Shown here: positions 1 to 9,135 of the stretch, one piece after another
Position numbering within the stretch: the stretch's first letter is position 1
Layout of the letters: the number at the start of each line of letters is the position of its first letter
Assembly: GCF_025919725.1 (NCBI RefSeq)
Contig: NZ_CP081495.1
Span: forward strand, 2,170,001 to 2,234,000
Reading direction: 5' to 3'
Length of the DNA: 64,000 nucleotides
DNA from: Flavobacterium agricola
GTDB lineage: Bacteria; Bacteroidota; Bacteroidia; Flavobacteriales; Flavobacteriaceae
Made by a program: the position numbers and the translations under genes
The notes under the pieces: generated by a model
What the model saw: the letters and a program-made list of their open reading frames with translations, nothing else
Told to the model about the DNA's origin: nothing
Databases searched by the model: none

Positions 1-21
1 TGCAGTCTTAATTCAATATAT

Positions 22-1707
22 ATGTCGACAAAAGAAAAATCATTGAATTTTATAGAACAAATCATTGAAGAGGATATTAAAAATGGTTTGTCAACAAATA
101 AACTACGTTTTCGTTTTCCGCCAGAGCCAAACGGATATTTACATTTAGGCCACGCATCTTCTATTTGCTTAAACTTTGGTTTAGGGGAAGATTATAACGC
201 GCCGGTAAATTTACGTTTTGACGATACCAACCCTGCTAAAGAAGAGCAGGAATATGTTGATGCGATTAAACGTGACGTAGAATGGTTAGGTTACAAATGG
301 GATCAGGAAGTTTATGCTTCTGACTATTTCCAAGAATTATACGATTGGGCCGTTTTACTAATTAAAAAAGGTAAAGCGTATGTAGATAATTTATCTGCCG
401 AAGAAATTGCCAAACAAAAAGGTACACCAACGCAAGCAGGAGTAAATTCACCAAACCGCGATCGTTCGATCGAAGAAAATTTAGATTTATTCGAAAGAAT
501 GAAAAACGGAGAATTTGCCGAAGGCGAATATATTTTACGTGCAAAAATAGATATGGCATCGCCAAACATGTTAATGCGCGATCCGATTATGTACCGCATC
601 ATTAATGCGTCGCATCACCGCACAGGTAACGATTGGAAAATTTACCCAATGTACGACTGGGCACATGGTGAATCGGATTATATTGAACAAATTTCGCATT
701 CATTCTGTACGTTAGAATTTTTACCGCACCGTGAATTGTATGATTGGTTTTTAGACCAAATTTATGACGACAATAAAGTACGTCCTAAACAACGTGAATT
801 TGCACGTCGTAACCTTTCGCACACGGTGGTTTCTAAACGTAAATTGTTGCAATTAGTTACCGAGGGGCACGTAAAAGGATGGGATGACCCACGCATGAGC
901 ACCATTTCAGGCATGCGCCGTCGTGGTTACACACCAGCTGCTATTCGTAACTTTGCAGAAACCATTGGAATTGCAAAACGTACCAACTTAATTGATGTAA
1001 GTTTATTAGAATTTTGCGTACGCGAAGATTTAAATAAAATTACAGATCGCGTAATGGCTGTTTTAGATCCGGTTAAATTGGTAATTACCAATTACCCAGA
1101 AGGACAAGAAGAATGGTTGGATGCAGAAAATAACCCGGAAGCTGAAGAATTAACATTCAGAAAAATTCCGTTTTCTAGAGAATTATATATTGAACGTGAT
1201 GATTTTTTAGAAGATGCAAACAGCAAGTTTTTCCGATTAACTTTAGGTAAAGAAGTACGTTTAAAAAACGCATATATTATTAAAGGAGAAGGCGTTGTAA
1301 AAGACGAAAACGGCAATATTAAAGAAATTCACGTTACTTACGATCCAGATTCAAGATCAGGTAGTGGTACAGAAGCTTCTAAACGTAAGGTTAAAGGAAC
1401 CATTCATTGGGTTTCTATTCCACATGCATTAGAAGTTGAAGTTCGTATTTACGATCGTTTATTTACAAACGAAAATCCGGACGGAAATAAAGAAGTAGAT
1501 TTTAAAGAATTTATTAATCCTGATTCTTTAAAAGTAATTACCGGTTATGTAGAACCAAGTTTACAAACGGCTCAAGACGGAGATAAGTTTCAGTTTCAAC
1601 GTTTGGGTTATTTTGCGGTAGATAAAGATTCTACCCCAAATCAATTGGTATTTAATAAAACCGTTGGCTTACGAGATACGTGGGCAAAAATTGAAAGTAA
1701 AGAATAG
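22..1707 (+). CDS. glnS: Glutaminyl-tRNA synthetase
   Basis: Cytoplasmic class I aminoacyl-tRNA synthetase that charges tRNA-Gln with glutamine and ATP. The 561-residue protein has the HIGH-type signature (PNGYLHLGHA, about residues 36-45) and a KMSKS counterpart (VVSKRKL, about 267-273). A beta-barrel anticodon-binding region fills the C-terminal 200 residues, and the length is normal for bacterial GlnRS. The ATG at 22 gives the full N-terminal helix expected of the family. It is followed by a clear terminator and is transcribed toward the minus-strand symporter gene. Together with gltX at 10.8 kb it shows that glutamine and glutamate tRNAs have separate synthetases here. Confidence 0.97.
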   Translation: MSTKEKSLNFIEQIIEEDIKNGLSTNKLRFRFPPEPNGYLHLGHASSICLNFGLGEDYNAPVNLRFDDTNPAKEEQEYVDAIKRDVEWLGYKWDQEVYASDYFQELYDWAVLLIKKGKAYVDNLSAEEIAKQKGTPTQAGVNSPNRDRSIEENLDLFERMKNGEFAEGEYILRAKIDMASPNMLMRDPIMYRIINASHHRTGNDWKIYPMYDWAHGESDYIEQISHSFCTLEFLPHRELYDWFLDQIYDDNKVRPKQREFARRNLSHTVVSKRKLLQLVTEGHVKGWDDPRMSTISGMRRRGYTPAAIRNFAETIGIAKRTNLIDVSLLEFCVREDLNKITDRVMAVLDPVKLVITNYPEGQEEWLDAENNPEAEELTFRKIPFSRELYIERDDFLEDANSKFFRLTLGKEVRLKNAYIIKGEGVVKDENGNIKEIHVTYDPDSRSGSGTEASKRKVKGTIHWVSIPHALEVEVRIYDRLFTNENPDGNKEVDFKEFINPDSLKVITGYVEPSLQTAQDGDKFQFQRLGYFAVDKDSTPNQLVFNKTVGLRDTWAKIESKE

Positions 1708-1732
1708 TTGTTTTTTATTTATTATTTATACT

Positions 1733-1770
1733 AAAAAAGGCAGTAAACTTATGTTTCACTGCCTTTTTTT
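1733..1770 (+). terminator. Rho-independent terminator of glnS
   Basis: An inverted repeat (AGGCAGT ... ACTGCCT) with a 13-base loop is followed by a run of T, 26 bases after the glnS stop codon. Confidence 0.85.
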
Positions 1771-1844
1771 ATCCTTTTAAGCTTATATATTATTATTGTC
1801 TTGCTTGGTTTCGCCTACAAGCTAAACTGCTTTAAAAGCAATAA

Positions 1845-1870
1845 AAAAGGCGGTTTTAAAACCGCCTTTT
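1845..1870 (-). terminator. Terminator of the dicarboxylate symporter gene
   Basis: A perfect palindrome, AAAAGGCGGTTTT/AAAACCGCCTTTT, lies directly downstream of the minus-strand stop codon at 1889. With the A and T flanks it can act in both directions. Confidence 0.85.
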
Positions 1871-1888
1871 ATTTATATAACATGCAAA

Positions 1889-3427
1889 TTATGCATCTTG
1901 ATTTGAATCTGTAAATTCCTGCTCAATAGCAACGTGCCCTTCCCATTTATCAACTGCAACAGTTGAAAGCGCGTTACCTAAAACGTTTGTCATAGAACGT
2001 GCCATATCACAGAAATGGTCAATTGGTAAAATTAAAGCAATTCCTTCTGGCGGAATACCAAACATAGAACAAGTTGCTACGATAACAATTAACGAAGCGC
2101 GCGGTACTCCGGCAACTCCTTTAGATGTTAACATTAAAACCAATAACATTAATATTTGTTGATCTAACGCTAAAGGAACTTCATAAACTTGAGCGATAAA
2201 TATGGCTGCAAATGTCATGTACATCATCGATCCGTCTAAGTTAAACGAATAACCTAATGGCAGGGTAAATGATATAATTTTTTTCTGAGCACCAAATTTC
2301 TCTAATTCTTCTACCAATTTAGGGAAAACCGCCTCTGATGAAGTTGTAGAAAACGCAATTAATAAAGGTTCTTTAATATGGCGTAATAAGTCGAACAAAC
2401 GACGACCTAAAATTAAATACCCAACAAAACAAAGTACCAACCATAAAATTAAAATACCTAAAACAAAGGCTAATAAATATTTTACGTATAAACCAAAAAT
2501 ACCAAAGCCGTAAGTTGCAACAGCAGCAGAAATTGTTCCTAAAACACCTAAAGGTGCTGTCCACATAATGTAACCTACCATTTTAAGTACTACGTGCGAA
2601 ATTTTATCTAAAGCTTTAGTAATCATTTCTCCTTCTTTGCCATAAGCTGCTAATGCAACACCAAAGAAAATAGAGAAAACAACAATTTGTAATATTTCGT
2701 TAGTAGCAAAAGCTTCAAAAGCAGATTTAGGAATCATATGATTCACAAAATGCTCTAAAGTTAGCGCTCCTTGGCTCTGAATTAAATCGTTAGCCGAGCT
2801 CGAATCCATTTCAATATGAATTCCTTCTCCAGGTTTTGTAATGTTTACAACAACTAAACCAATTACTAACGAAACTAAAGAAGCGGTTAGGAACCAACCT
2901 AATGCACGACCACCAACACGGCCAACCGTTTTAATATCGTCCATTTTTGCAATACCAACTACCAATGTTGAGAAAACTAAAGGTGCAATAATCATCTGAA
3001 TCAATCGGATGAAAATAGTTCCTAATATTTTTATTTTACTTGAAAAAGAAGAAATATTATTGATTGATGTTGAACGACCATCGTCAGAATTTTGAACCGA
3101 TTCTAACTTCGCATCAGAATCTTTAATTGCTGTAGGTATAAATTTGGCATCAACCATTTTTGGAACCAAAACCACATCTTGATTTGCATAAACCGCAGTA
3201 AGCGAATCTAATTTTGCTGCATTATCGTAAATGTAAATTGGCTGCGTAAAGGTTTTGCCGTCTGTAGTAGTATAAGTTACCTTATCTAATAATGATTGAT
3301 TGCCTGCTACCGATTCTGTGTCTATTTTAATCGTTTTACCTCGCCCGAATATATTTACATATCCTCCTAGAACAACGCCCAGAATCAAAGCAAGAATAAT
3401 TGCAATAAATAGTTTGTTATTTTTCAT
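1889..3427 (-). CDS. Dicarboxylate/amino acid:cation symporter (DAACS family)
   Basis: Inner-membrane secondary transporter of the GltP/DctA type that couples uptake of C4-dicarboxylates or acidic amino acids to cations. Family hallmarks are the serine-rich re-entrant loop (TTSSEAVFPK) and the NMDGT-like motif (YSFNLDGSMMY). At 512 residues it is longer than the usual 410-450. The excess is a polar insertion of about 100 residues between the first membrane segment (about residues 7-27) and the next (about 130-150), probably periplasmic. It is a single-gene unit with its own terminator. The substrate cannot be told from sequence. Confidence 0.93.
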   Translation of the reverse strand: MKNNKLFIAIILALILGVVLGGYVNIFGRGKTIKIDTESVAGNQSLLDKVTYTTTDGKTFTQPIYIYDNAAKLDSLTAVYANQDVVLVPKMVDAKFIPTAIKDSDAKLESVQNSDDGRSTSINNISSFSSKIKILGTIFIRLIQMIIAPLVFSTLVVGIAKMDDIKTVGRVGGRALGWFLTASLVSLVIGLVVVNITKPGEGIHIEMDSSSANDLIQSQGALTLEHFVNHMIPKSAFEAFATNEILQIVVFSIFFGVALAAYGKEGEMITKALDKISHVVLKMVGYIMWTAPLGVLGTISAAVATYGFGIFGLYVKYLLAFVLGILILWLVLCFVGYLILGRRLFDLLRHIKEPLLIAFSTTSSEAVFPKLVEELEKFGAQKKIISFTLPLGYSFNLDGSMMYMTFAAIFIAQVYEVPLALDQQILMLLVLMLTSKGVAGVPRASLIVIVATCSMFGIPPEGIALILPIDHFCDMARSMTNVLGNALSTVAVDKWEGHVAIEQEFTDSNQDA

Positions 3428-3601
3428 TTATTATAAAAAAGTTAAGTAAGTACAAGTTACTGTTAAGCACCTTAATTAAAAGGTTACAAATGGTTTTATT
3501 TTGGGGCTCTAAAATATAAGTTTTTTTACTAATTCTGTCATAAAAAATAGAAAACTTGCATTTTAACACGGTTAAAAATGCTTTTTATAATAAAATAAAA
3601 A

Positions 3602-3632
3602 AAACCAAGGTTTAATTACCTTGGTTTTTTTG
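3602..3632 (-). terminator. Terminator of the META-domain gene
   Basis: AACCAAGG/CCTTGGTT stem with an 8-base loop and flanking A and T runs, 7 bases beyond the stop codon of the minus-strand gene. Confidence 0.8.
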
Positions 3633-3638
3633 TATGTT

Positions 3639-4640
3639 TTATTTCGCAAACATCATGACTAATTTGTTGTTTAAATAAAAGTTTAAAGTTTGGTCTGCAA
3701 CATCAAAAGATAATCCTGGTGCGTTTAAGTAAGCCAAAACTTTACTTTCTGTTTGCATGGCATCTCCATCAGAACACATCATGCGTGTTGCACCAACTTG
3801 TGAAAATGATATTTGGTTTCCTTCTGTTTCAAATCCTCCAAAAATACGGTTACAACCTGCATTACCGCTAATTCTTTTTTCTGCAACATCAAATTGAATG
3901 TATGCATTTCCGTAATCTTTACCTACATTATCTAACTGAATTAGCTTCCATTCTTTACCATTAATAAAGCTCCAAACATCTTTTGCTGTTTCAATTTTAA
4001 ATTCAATGGTTTGTTTGGTTGCTACGTTAGTAAACGTTACTACGTTATTTGCCTCTGTAACTTTAAATTTTTGGTTCTGGAAGGCAGATAAAAATTCGAA
4101 TTCTAATTTCATTTTTGCATCTTCACAAGCCATTAAAGTTCCCATGCTGCTGTACACGCTTAAAATACCTTTTTTATCGGTTGTGTACGAAACATTAAAA
4201 TTATTACATCCGCTTTTACCGTAAATGGTTTGATTTGTTGGATCTACCGTTGCATAAACACCAGAAACGCTAACGTTTTGTCCGTTAAGCTTGGTAAGTA
4301 TTAATTTTTTGTTGTACACGTTCATTAAAGGCGCTTGTTTTTTACTTATAAGTTTTTTTAATTCGTATGTATATGTTCCGGGTGATGTTTCAGTGCGAAC
4401 TGCTTTTAATTTATAATTGTAACCTTTTTCATACTCAAAACCTGCAATAGCATTATTTAAAGGTTGCCATCCGTTAGTACCTGAAACTTTAGCTTGTAAA
4501 CAAGTTGGCGTTAACGCTTGTTCTGAACAAGCTACCAAATAAGGCTTAATTTCTATTTTTACATTTTTAGTTTTTTGTGCAAACGACATAAATGAAACTA
4601 ATGTAAAAACTAGAACTCCAAACGATTTAATTTTTCTCAT
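3639..4640 (-). CDS. Secreted DUF4377 plus tandem META-domain protein
   Basis: 333-residue exported protein with a Sec signal peptide (about residues 1-22, ending SFAQ). The first 100 mature residues, with paired cysteines and the GFEYEKGYNY stretch, resemble DUF4377. Two META (HslJ-like) domains follow, recognisable by the repeated pattern GKSGCNNFN ... CEDAKMKLE (about residues 137-180) and GNAGCNRIFG ... CSDGDAMQTE (about 258-298). META proteins are periplasmic or outer-membrane associated and are linked to heat and antibiotic tolerance in enterobacteria; no enzymatic role is known. Its role here is unassigned. It stands alone, facing its own terminator. Confidence 0.85.
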   Translation of the reverse strand: MRKIKSFGVLVFTLVSFMSFAQKTKNVKIEIKPYLVACSEQALTPTCLQAKVSGTNGWQPLNNAIAGFEYEKGYNYKLKAVRTETSPGTYTYELKKLISKKQAPLMNVYNKKLILTKLNGQNVSVSGVYATVDPTNQTIYGKSGCNNFNVSYTTDKKGILSVYSSMGTLMACEDAKMKLEFEFLSAFQNQKFKVTEANNVVTFTNVATKQTIEFKIETAKDVWSFINGKEWKLIQLDNVGKDYGNAYIQFDVAEKRISGNAGCNRIFGGFETEGNQISFSQVGATRMMCSDGDAMQTESKVLAYLNAPGLSFDVADQTLNFYLNNKLVMMFAK

Positions 4641-4742
4641 TTTATATTTTGTTAATAGTTACTTGCTTTATTGCAAAACAAATACCGTGCTATTTTTTAG
4701 CCAAGTTGCTAAATAAACTTAATTTTTAATGAAATTAGTATG

Positions 4743-6116
4743 TTACAGCTTGTTAATTTTTAACCAATTTGCAATTTCTTGCAAAACAACTGGTGAAATT
4801 GTTTCTTCTAAATCGTTGTATTCCTGAACGGTTTGTGTTTTACTGGTTTGAAACAAATGATTTAAATGCGGAAAACTTTTAACGGTACTTTTTTTATTTT
4901 TAAATGTTGCTTGTAAAGCCGGTAAGTTTTGAGCATGGCTTACCTGAATATCATTTTCACCATTTATAGCCAAAACCGGAATATTTAATTGGCTGTAATA
5001 AAAAGCGGGGTCAGTTAATAAAAACGTTTTAAACCATTGGGCATTTTTAGGAATTATATTGTTTATTATTTCGGTTGTGCTGGCTGATGCTGCACTTGGA
5101 TTAATGGTTTTAAACTGCTCTGCAACAACTACTGCACTGGTATTAAAATCAGTCCAATCTTGAGCAATAATCGTTTTATATAATTCTGCATTAATAGCTT
5201 TATTTTTTTGTAAGGTTGTTTCTGGCAAACCAGCACCTTTACCAACTAAATAAGTTTGTTCCATTAAAATTTCTTGTCCAGAAACGCCAGGGCCTGCCAT
5301 AGAAATAATAAATTTAACTTTGGGATTTTCTGCAGCAACAATTCCAGCAATAAGTCCGCCTTCGCTGTGCCCTAGCAATCCTATTTTTTTTGCATTAATA
5401 TCTTTGCGTTTATAAAGCGCATTAACTACTGCATTGGCATCGCTAGCAAAGTTAAACGAAGTTGCTGCTGTAAAATTTCCGGTTGATGCTGCCGTACCTC
5501 GATCATCATATCTAAAAACAGCATAACCTTGTTTAGTTAAATAATCGGCAATTACAGCAAATGGTTTGTGATTAAAAATAGTTTCGTCACGATCTTGCGG
5601 ACCGCTACCCGAAATTAAAATTACTAAAGAAGGATATTTTTTGTTGAAAGGTACCGTTAACGTGCCTGATAAAACTACATCTTCGTCCGGATTGGTAATT
5701 TGTAGCTCTTGAACCTGATATGCAAATGGCGGTTGCGGCGTTTGAGGGCGCAAAGGTGCATTAACCGTTTGTTCTGATTTTTGTAAAACTAAATCAAACG
5801 AAAAGTTACTTTGAATAAACTTGCCCGTAATTTGATTGTTTTTTAAAACACCTTTGTACTGCATTAGCATCTTTTTTTCTTCAATAAAAAGGCTATCTCC
5901 TTTTACAGAAACACTTTGAATAGGAATACCAAAAGCATTTTGATTGGGGCTATCCATTGTGCCTAACCATTTATCCGCATCTTGTTTTAAATGAAAAACA
6001 ATTGGTAATGTAGTTCCTGGAACTTGTAAATCGCCCGTCCAAGTTCCTTGAAAATTTTGTGCCAATAAAGAACAAAATGGAACTGCAAGAGCAAAAAACA
6101 GCATGTATTTTTTCAT
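4743..6116 (-). CDS. Secreted alpha/beta hydrolase
   Basis: 457-residue exported hydrolase. A signal peptide (residues 1-19) precedes a beta-rich N-terminal domain of about 110 residues, then an alpha/beta-hydrolase fold. The nucleophile elbow GHSEGG lies near residue 250. The likely acid is the Asp of GENDIQ and the likely base the His of LNHLF near the C-terminus, so the triad appears complete. A GSGPQDRDE oxyanion region is typical of this flavobacterial group. The fold is that of serine esterases and acyl-peptide hydrolases; the substrate is unknown. Its start lies 2 bases from the end of the membrane-protein gene upstream, so the two are probably cotranscribed. Confidence 0.88.
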   Translation of the reverse strand: MKKYMLFFALAVPFCSLLAQNFQGTWTGDLQVPGTTLPIVFHLKQDADKWLGTMDSPNQNAFGIPIQSVSVKGDSLFIEEKKMLMQYKGVLKNNQITGKFIQSNFSFDLVLQKSEQTVNAPLRPQTPQPPFAYQVQELQITNPDEDVVLSGTLTVPFNKKYPSLVILISGSGPQDRDETIFNHKPFAVIADYLTKQGYAVFRYDDRGTAASTGNFTAATSFNFASDANAVVNALYKRKDINAKKIGLLGHSEGGLIAGIVAAENPKVKFIISMAGPGVSGQEILMEQTYLVGKGAGLPETTLQKNKAINAELYKTIIAQDWTDFNTSAVVVAEQFKTINPSAASASTTEIINNIIPKNAQWFKTFLLTDPAFYYSQLNIPVLAINGENDIQVSHAQNLPALQATFKNKKSTVKSFPHLNHLFQTSKTQTVQEYNDLEETISPVVLQEIANWLKINKL

Positions 6117-6118
6117 GA

Positions 6119-6694
6119 TTATAAATTTTTTAAAATTAAGGTTGAAAGGATTTCGGCCAATATAATAGCTAGTCCAAAAAACACATAATGTTTATTTTTT
6201 TTAGCATGCGTGGCAACTTTAAAACCGTTAAACAACAAACTTATGCTTAACACCAAAGCCAATAAAGAAACAACAGAAATAACGCCTAAATAAATGTATT
6301 GTTTGGTTGTTAAATGCAGGGTAGTAGCCGAAATATTTTGTAACAATTGTTGCGAAAAACGGCTCATATTGCCTCCTAAATTGGTTAAGCACAACAAGTA
6401 AAACGGAATGCGCGAATAAAAAGCGGTATTTAAACAATCTATTAATCGGGTTTTGGAATTTATTATTTTGCCCAACCCAAAAAGCATCAAACTTAAAATA
6501 ATACAATTGGTAACATTATCTGCCAAAGTAACGGCCGGATTATAATCGCTTAAAAAATGTAAATCTAAAACCCCATCAAACCGAACCCAACAAAACATAG
6601 CTAAAAAGGTACCCAAACAAAACACAAAAACATTAAGCAACAACAAACGTTTGTCTTGCATGTATTTTACTGGATTAAGAATTTTTTTTATCAT
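6119..6694 (-). CDS. Small multi-pass membrane protein (Yip1-like)
   Basis: 191 residues with about five hydrophobic segments and a short cytoplasmic N-terminus. The overall pattern resembles Yip1/DUF1282-type bacterial membrane proteins, but no diagnostic motif is visible. Its ATG overlaps the stop codon of the DUF2089 gene (ATGA), which implies translational coupling. The pairing with a small zinc-ribbon/HTH protein suggests a regulator-target relationship, which is inference only. Confidence 0.75.
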   Translation of the reverse strand: MIKKILNPVKYMQDKRLLLLNVFVFCLGTFLAMFCWVRFDGVLDLHFLSDYNPAVTLADNVTNCIILSLMLFGLGKIINSKTRLIDCLNTAFYSRIPFYLLCLTNLGGNMSRFSQQLLQNISATTLHLTTKQYIYLGVISVVSLLALVLSISLLFNGFKVATHAKKNKHYVFFGLAIILAEILSTLILKNL

Positions 6695-6969
6695 TTGGAT
6701 GTTGTATTAGTAAGTTTAGAAATAATATCGTCTAACTGATTTCGTACCGTAGGATAACTTACATGAAGCTGCTTTGCCATTTCTTTTAAACTACCGCTAT
6801 TTAAAAAAAATTGCATAACAAAGTTTTGCTCTGCAACGTTTAACTTTAAAAACTGAGGTAAAACAAAACTTCCGTTTATAGTAGTTTGGCAGGCATTACA
6901 GCTTAGCTGGGTAACAACCAAAGGTTCGTTACAAGCAGGACATTGATTAGGAAGTTTAATATTATTCAT
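6691..6969 (-). CDS. DUF2089-type zinc-ribbon/HTH protein
   Basis: 92-residue cytoplasmic protein. The N-terminus has two CxxC pairs (CPAC and CNAC) forming a zinc ribbon. The C-terminal half carries a helix-turn-helix-like segment (KEMAKQLHVSYPTVRNQLDDI), the layout of DUF2089 proteins, which are presumed DNA-binding regulators. The ATG at 6969 is preferred over the upstream in-frame ATG at 7032 because homologues begin just before the zinc ribbon and a TANNTTTG promoter element lies between the two. It overlaps the downstream membrane-protein gene by 4 bases. Confidence 0.85.
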   Translation of the reverse strand: MNNIKLPNQCPACNEPLVVTQLSCNACQTTINGSFVLPQFLKLNVAEQNFVMQFFLNSGSLKEMAKQLHVSYPTVRNQLDDIISKLTNTTSK

Positions 6970-6991
6970 AAATAAATTAATATTATTCAAG

Positions 6992-6999
6992 CAAATATA
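6992..6999 (-). promoter_or_regulatory. Bacteroidota -7 promoter element for the DUF2089 operon
   Basis: TATATTTG on the minus strand matches TANNTTTG, 23 bases before the chosen ATG. No good -33 TTG at the standard spacing was found. Confidence 0.45.
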
Positions 7000-7021
7000 A
7001 ATATTATTTACAATTGAAAAT

Positions 7022-7053
7022 AAAAAAAGCACCTTTTAAGGTGCTTTTTTTAT
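7022..7053 (-). terminator. Terminator downstream of the SMR gene
   Basis: AAAGCACCTT/AAGGTGCTTT palindrome followed by a T run. It sits between the SMR gene and the DUF2089 operon, both minus strand. Confidence 0.8.
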
Positions 7054-7071
7054 TTGGTAAAGAAAATTGTA

Positions 7072-7397
7072 TTAATTGGCAACAAACTTTAACCCAACAA
7101 TCGAGCTGATTAAAGTTGTTAAAAAGAAAATTCTCCAAAAGCTAGCTGGCTCATTAAAAAATATAATGCCCATTAATACCGTACCTACCGCACCAATTCC
7201 GGTCCAAATGGCATAAGCTGTTCCAATGGGTAAGGTTTGAGTAGCTTTCATAAGCAAAACCATGCTAATAGTTAAACAAACAAAAAAGCCGCGTACCACA
7301 TGTACATTTCCGTACCAGAGGTTTCTTTCGCTTTTCCTAAACAAGATGCAAAACCTACTTCAAAAAGCCCTGCAATGATAAGTATTATCCAGTTCAT
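7072..7397 (-). pseudogene. SMR-family multidrug exporter, frameshifted
   Basis: Small multidrug resistance (SugE/EmrE-like) four-helix membrane transporter for cationic compounds. The real gene starts at the ATG at 7397 (MNWIILIIAGLFEVGFAS, carrying the conserved helix-1 glutamate) and runs to WYA near 7291. There one base is missing, and the rest (FFVCLTISMVLLMKA onward) continues in another frame. The missing base is probably a C on the plus strand, giving gcccgc instead of gccgc at about 7288-7292. Restoring it gives a 108-residue protein, exactly the family length. Reading only the downstream 90-residue frame would lose helix 1 and the essential Glu. This is either a pseudogene or a base-call error. 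Confidence 0.85.
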
Positions 7398-7464
7398 CTA
7401 TAAAAATTTATACGGCAAAGGTCTGAAACAATTTGGACTATTTATTTTACATATGATAAATAAT

Positions 7465-8028
7465 TTACTTTAATTCCGATCGAATTCTGCTTAAACTTAC
7501 CTGTGTAATGCCTAAATAAGAAGCGATATGACGAAGCGCAACCCGTTTTATAATTTCGGGCTGGGTAGTAAGCAACTCTAAATACCGCTCGGTAGCCGAT
7601 TTAAATTGACGAGAAATTAACCGTTCTTCTGTTTTTAGCATTTCATTTTCCGCATAACAACGGCCCCAATTGGCAATATAAATATCGGTTTCAAACAACT
7701 TTTTTAACGCATCGGTATTTATTTTATAAGCTAAAATTGGCTCTAAAGCTTCAATAGTTTCATAACTTTTCGTACCTTGAACATAGTTTTTTATAGAAAT
7801 AATGCTATCGCCCTCTAGGCCGAACCAAAAAGTGATTTCTGAACCTTCGTGCATTTTGTACGCGCGTGCCACACCCGATTGGATGATGTACAAAAATTTT
7901 TCAGCTTTAGATTCTTCAAAAATCACAGCGCCTTTATTAAAGTTTATAGGCTCAGCAATTGCAACAAGCTTTTGCATTGCTGATGGCGGAAGCGGGTAAA
8001 TTCTATTTATAAAATCAGTTTTTAGCAT
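7465..8028 (-). CDS. Crp/Fnr-family transcriptional regulator
   Basis: 187-residue regulator with an N-terminal cyclic-nucleotide-binding-type beta-roll (about residues 20-125) and a C-terminal winged helix (LRHIASYLGITQVSLSRIRSEL, split recognition helix near 165-185). The ATG at 8028 (MLKTDF) is preferred to the ATG ten codons upstream because it matches the usual N-terminus. No cysteine cluster for an Fnr-type iron-sulfur centre is present, so the effector is unknown. It is divergent from the YtxH operon across about 115 bases and may regulate it or the adjacent SMR exporter; this is inference from position. Confidence 0.88.
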   Translation of the reverse strand: MLKTDFINRIYPLPPSAMQKLVAIAEPINFNKGAVIFEESKAEKFLYIIQSGVARAYKMHEGSEITFWFGLEGDSIISIKNYVQGTKSYETIEALEPILAYKINTDALKKLFETDIYIANWGRCYAENEMLKTEERLISRQFKSATERYLELLTTQPEIIKRVALRHIASYLGITQVSLSRIRSELK

Positions 8029-8144
8029 CTTTTTAAGTTTTATTACCCGAAATAGCATAAAAAAATGTTAATTATATAATTAACATACTAAAGGCGGTAA
8101 ATATAAAGTTTATAAAAGTAATTAATAATCAAAAATAAATAATT

Positions 8145-8480
8145 ATGGCTAATAAAAACTTAAGTAATGGATTAATCGCTATTTTAGCGGGAGTTGGTGT
8201 TGGAGCTTTAGTTGGTGTGTTATTTGCACCTGAAAAAGGTTCGATTACACGAAAAAGAATTAAAGACGAAGTTGAAAACGAAGCGGACGAATTAAAGAAA
8301 AAATTTAAATCGTTAAAACGTAAAGCACTAAAAGAAAAAAAGGAAAAAGAAGTCGTTTTTGAAGAAAAATTTAATGCATTAATTGAAAAAGCAGATCATA
8401 AAAAAGATGATGTAATTGCTGCATTAGAAAAAAAATTAAACGAATTAAAAGAGCTTAAATCTAAAAGTTTACCAAAATAA
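8145..8480 (+). CDS. YtxH-domain envelope protein
   Basis: 111 residues. An N-terminal glycine-rich membrane segment (about residues 9-27) is followed by the YtxH signature LFAPEKG and then a long, highly charged, Lys/Glu-rich coiled coil to the end. YtxH proteins are stress-associated membrane proteins without known enzymatic activity. First gene of a tight three-gene operon (7- and 6-base gaps). Confidence 0.88.
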   Translation: MANKNLSNGLIAILAGVGVGALVGVLFAPEKGSITRKRIKDEVENEADELKKKFKSLKRKALKEKKEKEVVFEEKFNALIEKADHKKDDVIAALEKKLNELKELKSKSLPK

Positions 8481-8486
8481 AAACGT

Positions 8487-8837
8487 ATGGCATTTGAAGA
8501 GATAAAAGAAAACATTGCTGATTTAAAAGAAAACTCAAAACAATACCTTGACGCTAGTGTTGAATATTATTCGTTACTAGGGTTTAAAATAACCGCAAAA
8601 GCTGCTATTTTGCTGTTTAAATGTATTGTGCTTAGTTTGTTCGGCCTTTTATCTTTGCTATTGTTATCATTTGCCGCAGCTTACGCTATTGGTCAATGTT
8701 TTACCAATTACGCTATCGGATTTGTTATTGTAGGCGTATTCTATTTGGTGGTTATTATGTTTTTATACTTTTACGGAAGTAAACTGTTTGAAAAACCTAT
8801 AATTAAAGCTTTGTCCGAAATATTTTATAAAGATTAA
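8487..8837 (+). CDS. Holin-like (superfamily III) membrane protein
   Basis: 116 residues with two long hydrophobic hairpin segments (about residues 38-70 and 75-100) and an acidic amphipathic N-terminus. It resembles the Phage_holin_3_6/DUF1469 family, which in bacteria usually accompanies YtxH genes and is not a prophage gene. The context (YtxH upstream, small protein downstream) fits the common envelope-stress module. No lysis role is inferred. Confidence 0.8.
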   Translation: MAFEEIKENIADLKENSKQYLDASVEYYSLLGFKITAKAAILLFKCIVLSLFGLLSLLLLSFAAAYAIGQCFTNYAIGFVIVGVFYLVVIMFLYFYGSKLFEKPIIKALSEIFYKD

Positions 8838-8842
8838 GTATT

Positions 8843-9103
8843 ATGGCCTCAAAAAAAGAATATAGCAGCTTTGCAGAAATTAATCTGGACTTAGAAATTT
8901 TAAGTTTAGAAAGAAAAATAGCACTATCTAAGATTGCAGAAAGTGCTGAAGATACCCAAATTGGAATTAAAAAAACCTTAGCACCATTCAATGTTGTCAG
9001 GTCAATGATAGATGGCGTAGCCAACTTTTACGATTCAAATAAATTTAAAACATTAGCTGCAAGCTATGCGGTAAGGATGTTAATACGTTGGTTAAAAAAA
9101 TAA
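8843..9103 (+). CDS. Small conserved protein of the YtxH operon
   Basis: 86 residues, cytoplasmic or peripheral. Residues 8-45 (FAEINLDLEILSLERKIALSK) form an amphipathic helix, and the C-terminus is short, basic and weakly hydrophobic. It resembles the small DUF6327-like proteins that follow YtxH/holin genes in flavobacteria. The function is unknown. It ends before a shared bidirectional terminator. Confidence 0.75.
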   Translation: MASKKEYSSFAEINLDLEILSLERKIALSKIAESAEDTQIGIKKTLAPFNVVRSMIDGVANFYDSNKFKTLAASYAVRMLIRWLKK

Positions 9104-9135
9104 CGGTTTATATCTTATTTTCAAAATAACTGATA

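Noticed and set aside
8487..8837. Holin-like protein as a prophage sign
   Set aside because: It sits in a YtxH-type operon, with no phage structural, lysis or integrase genes nearby.
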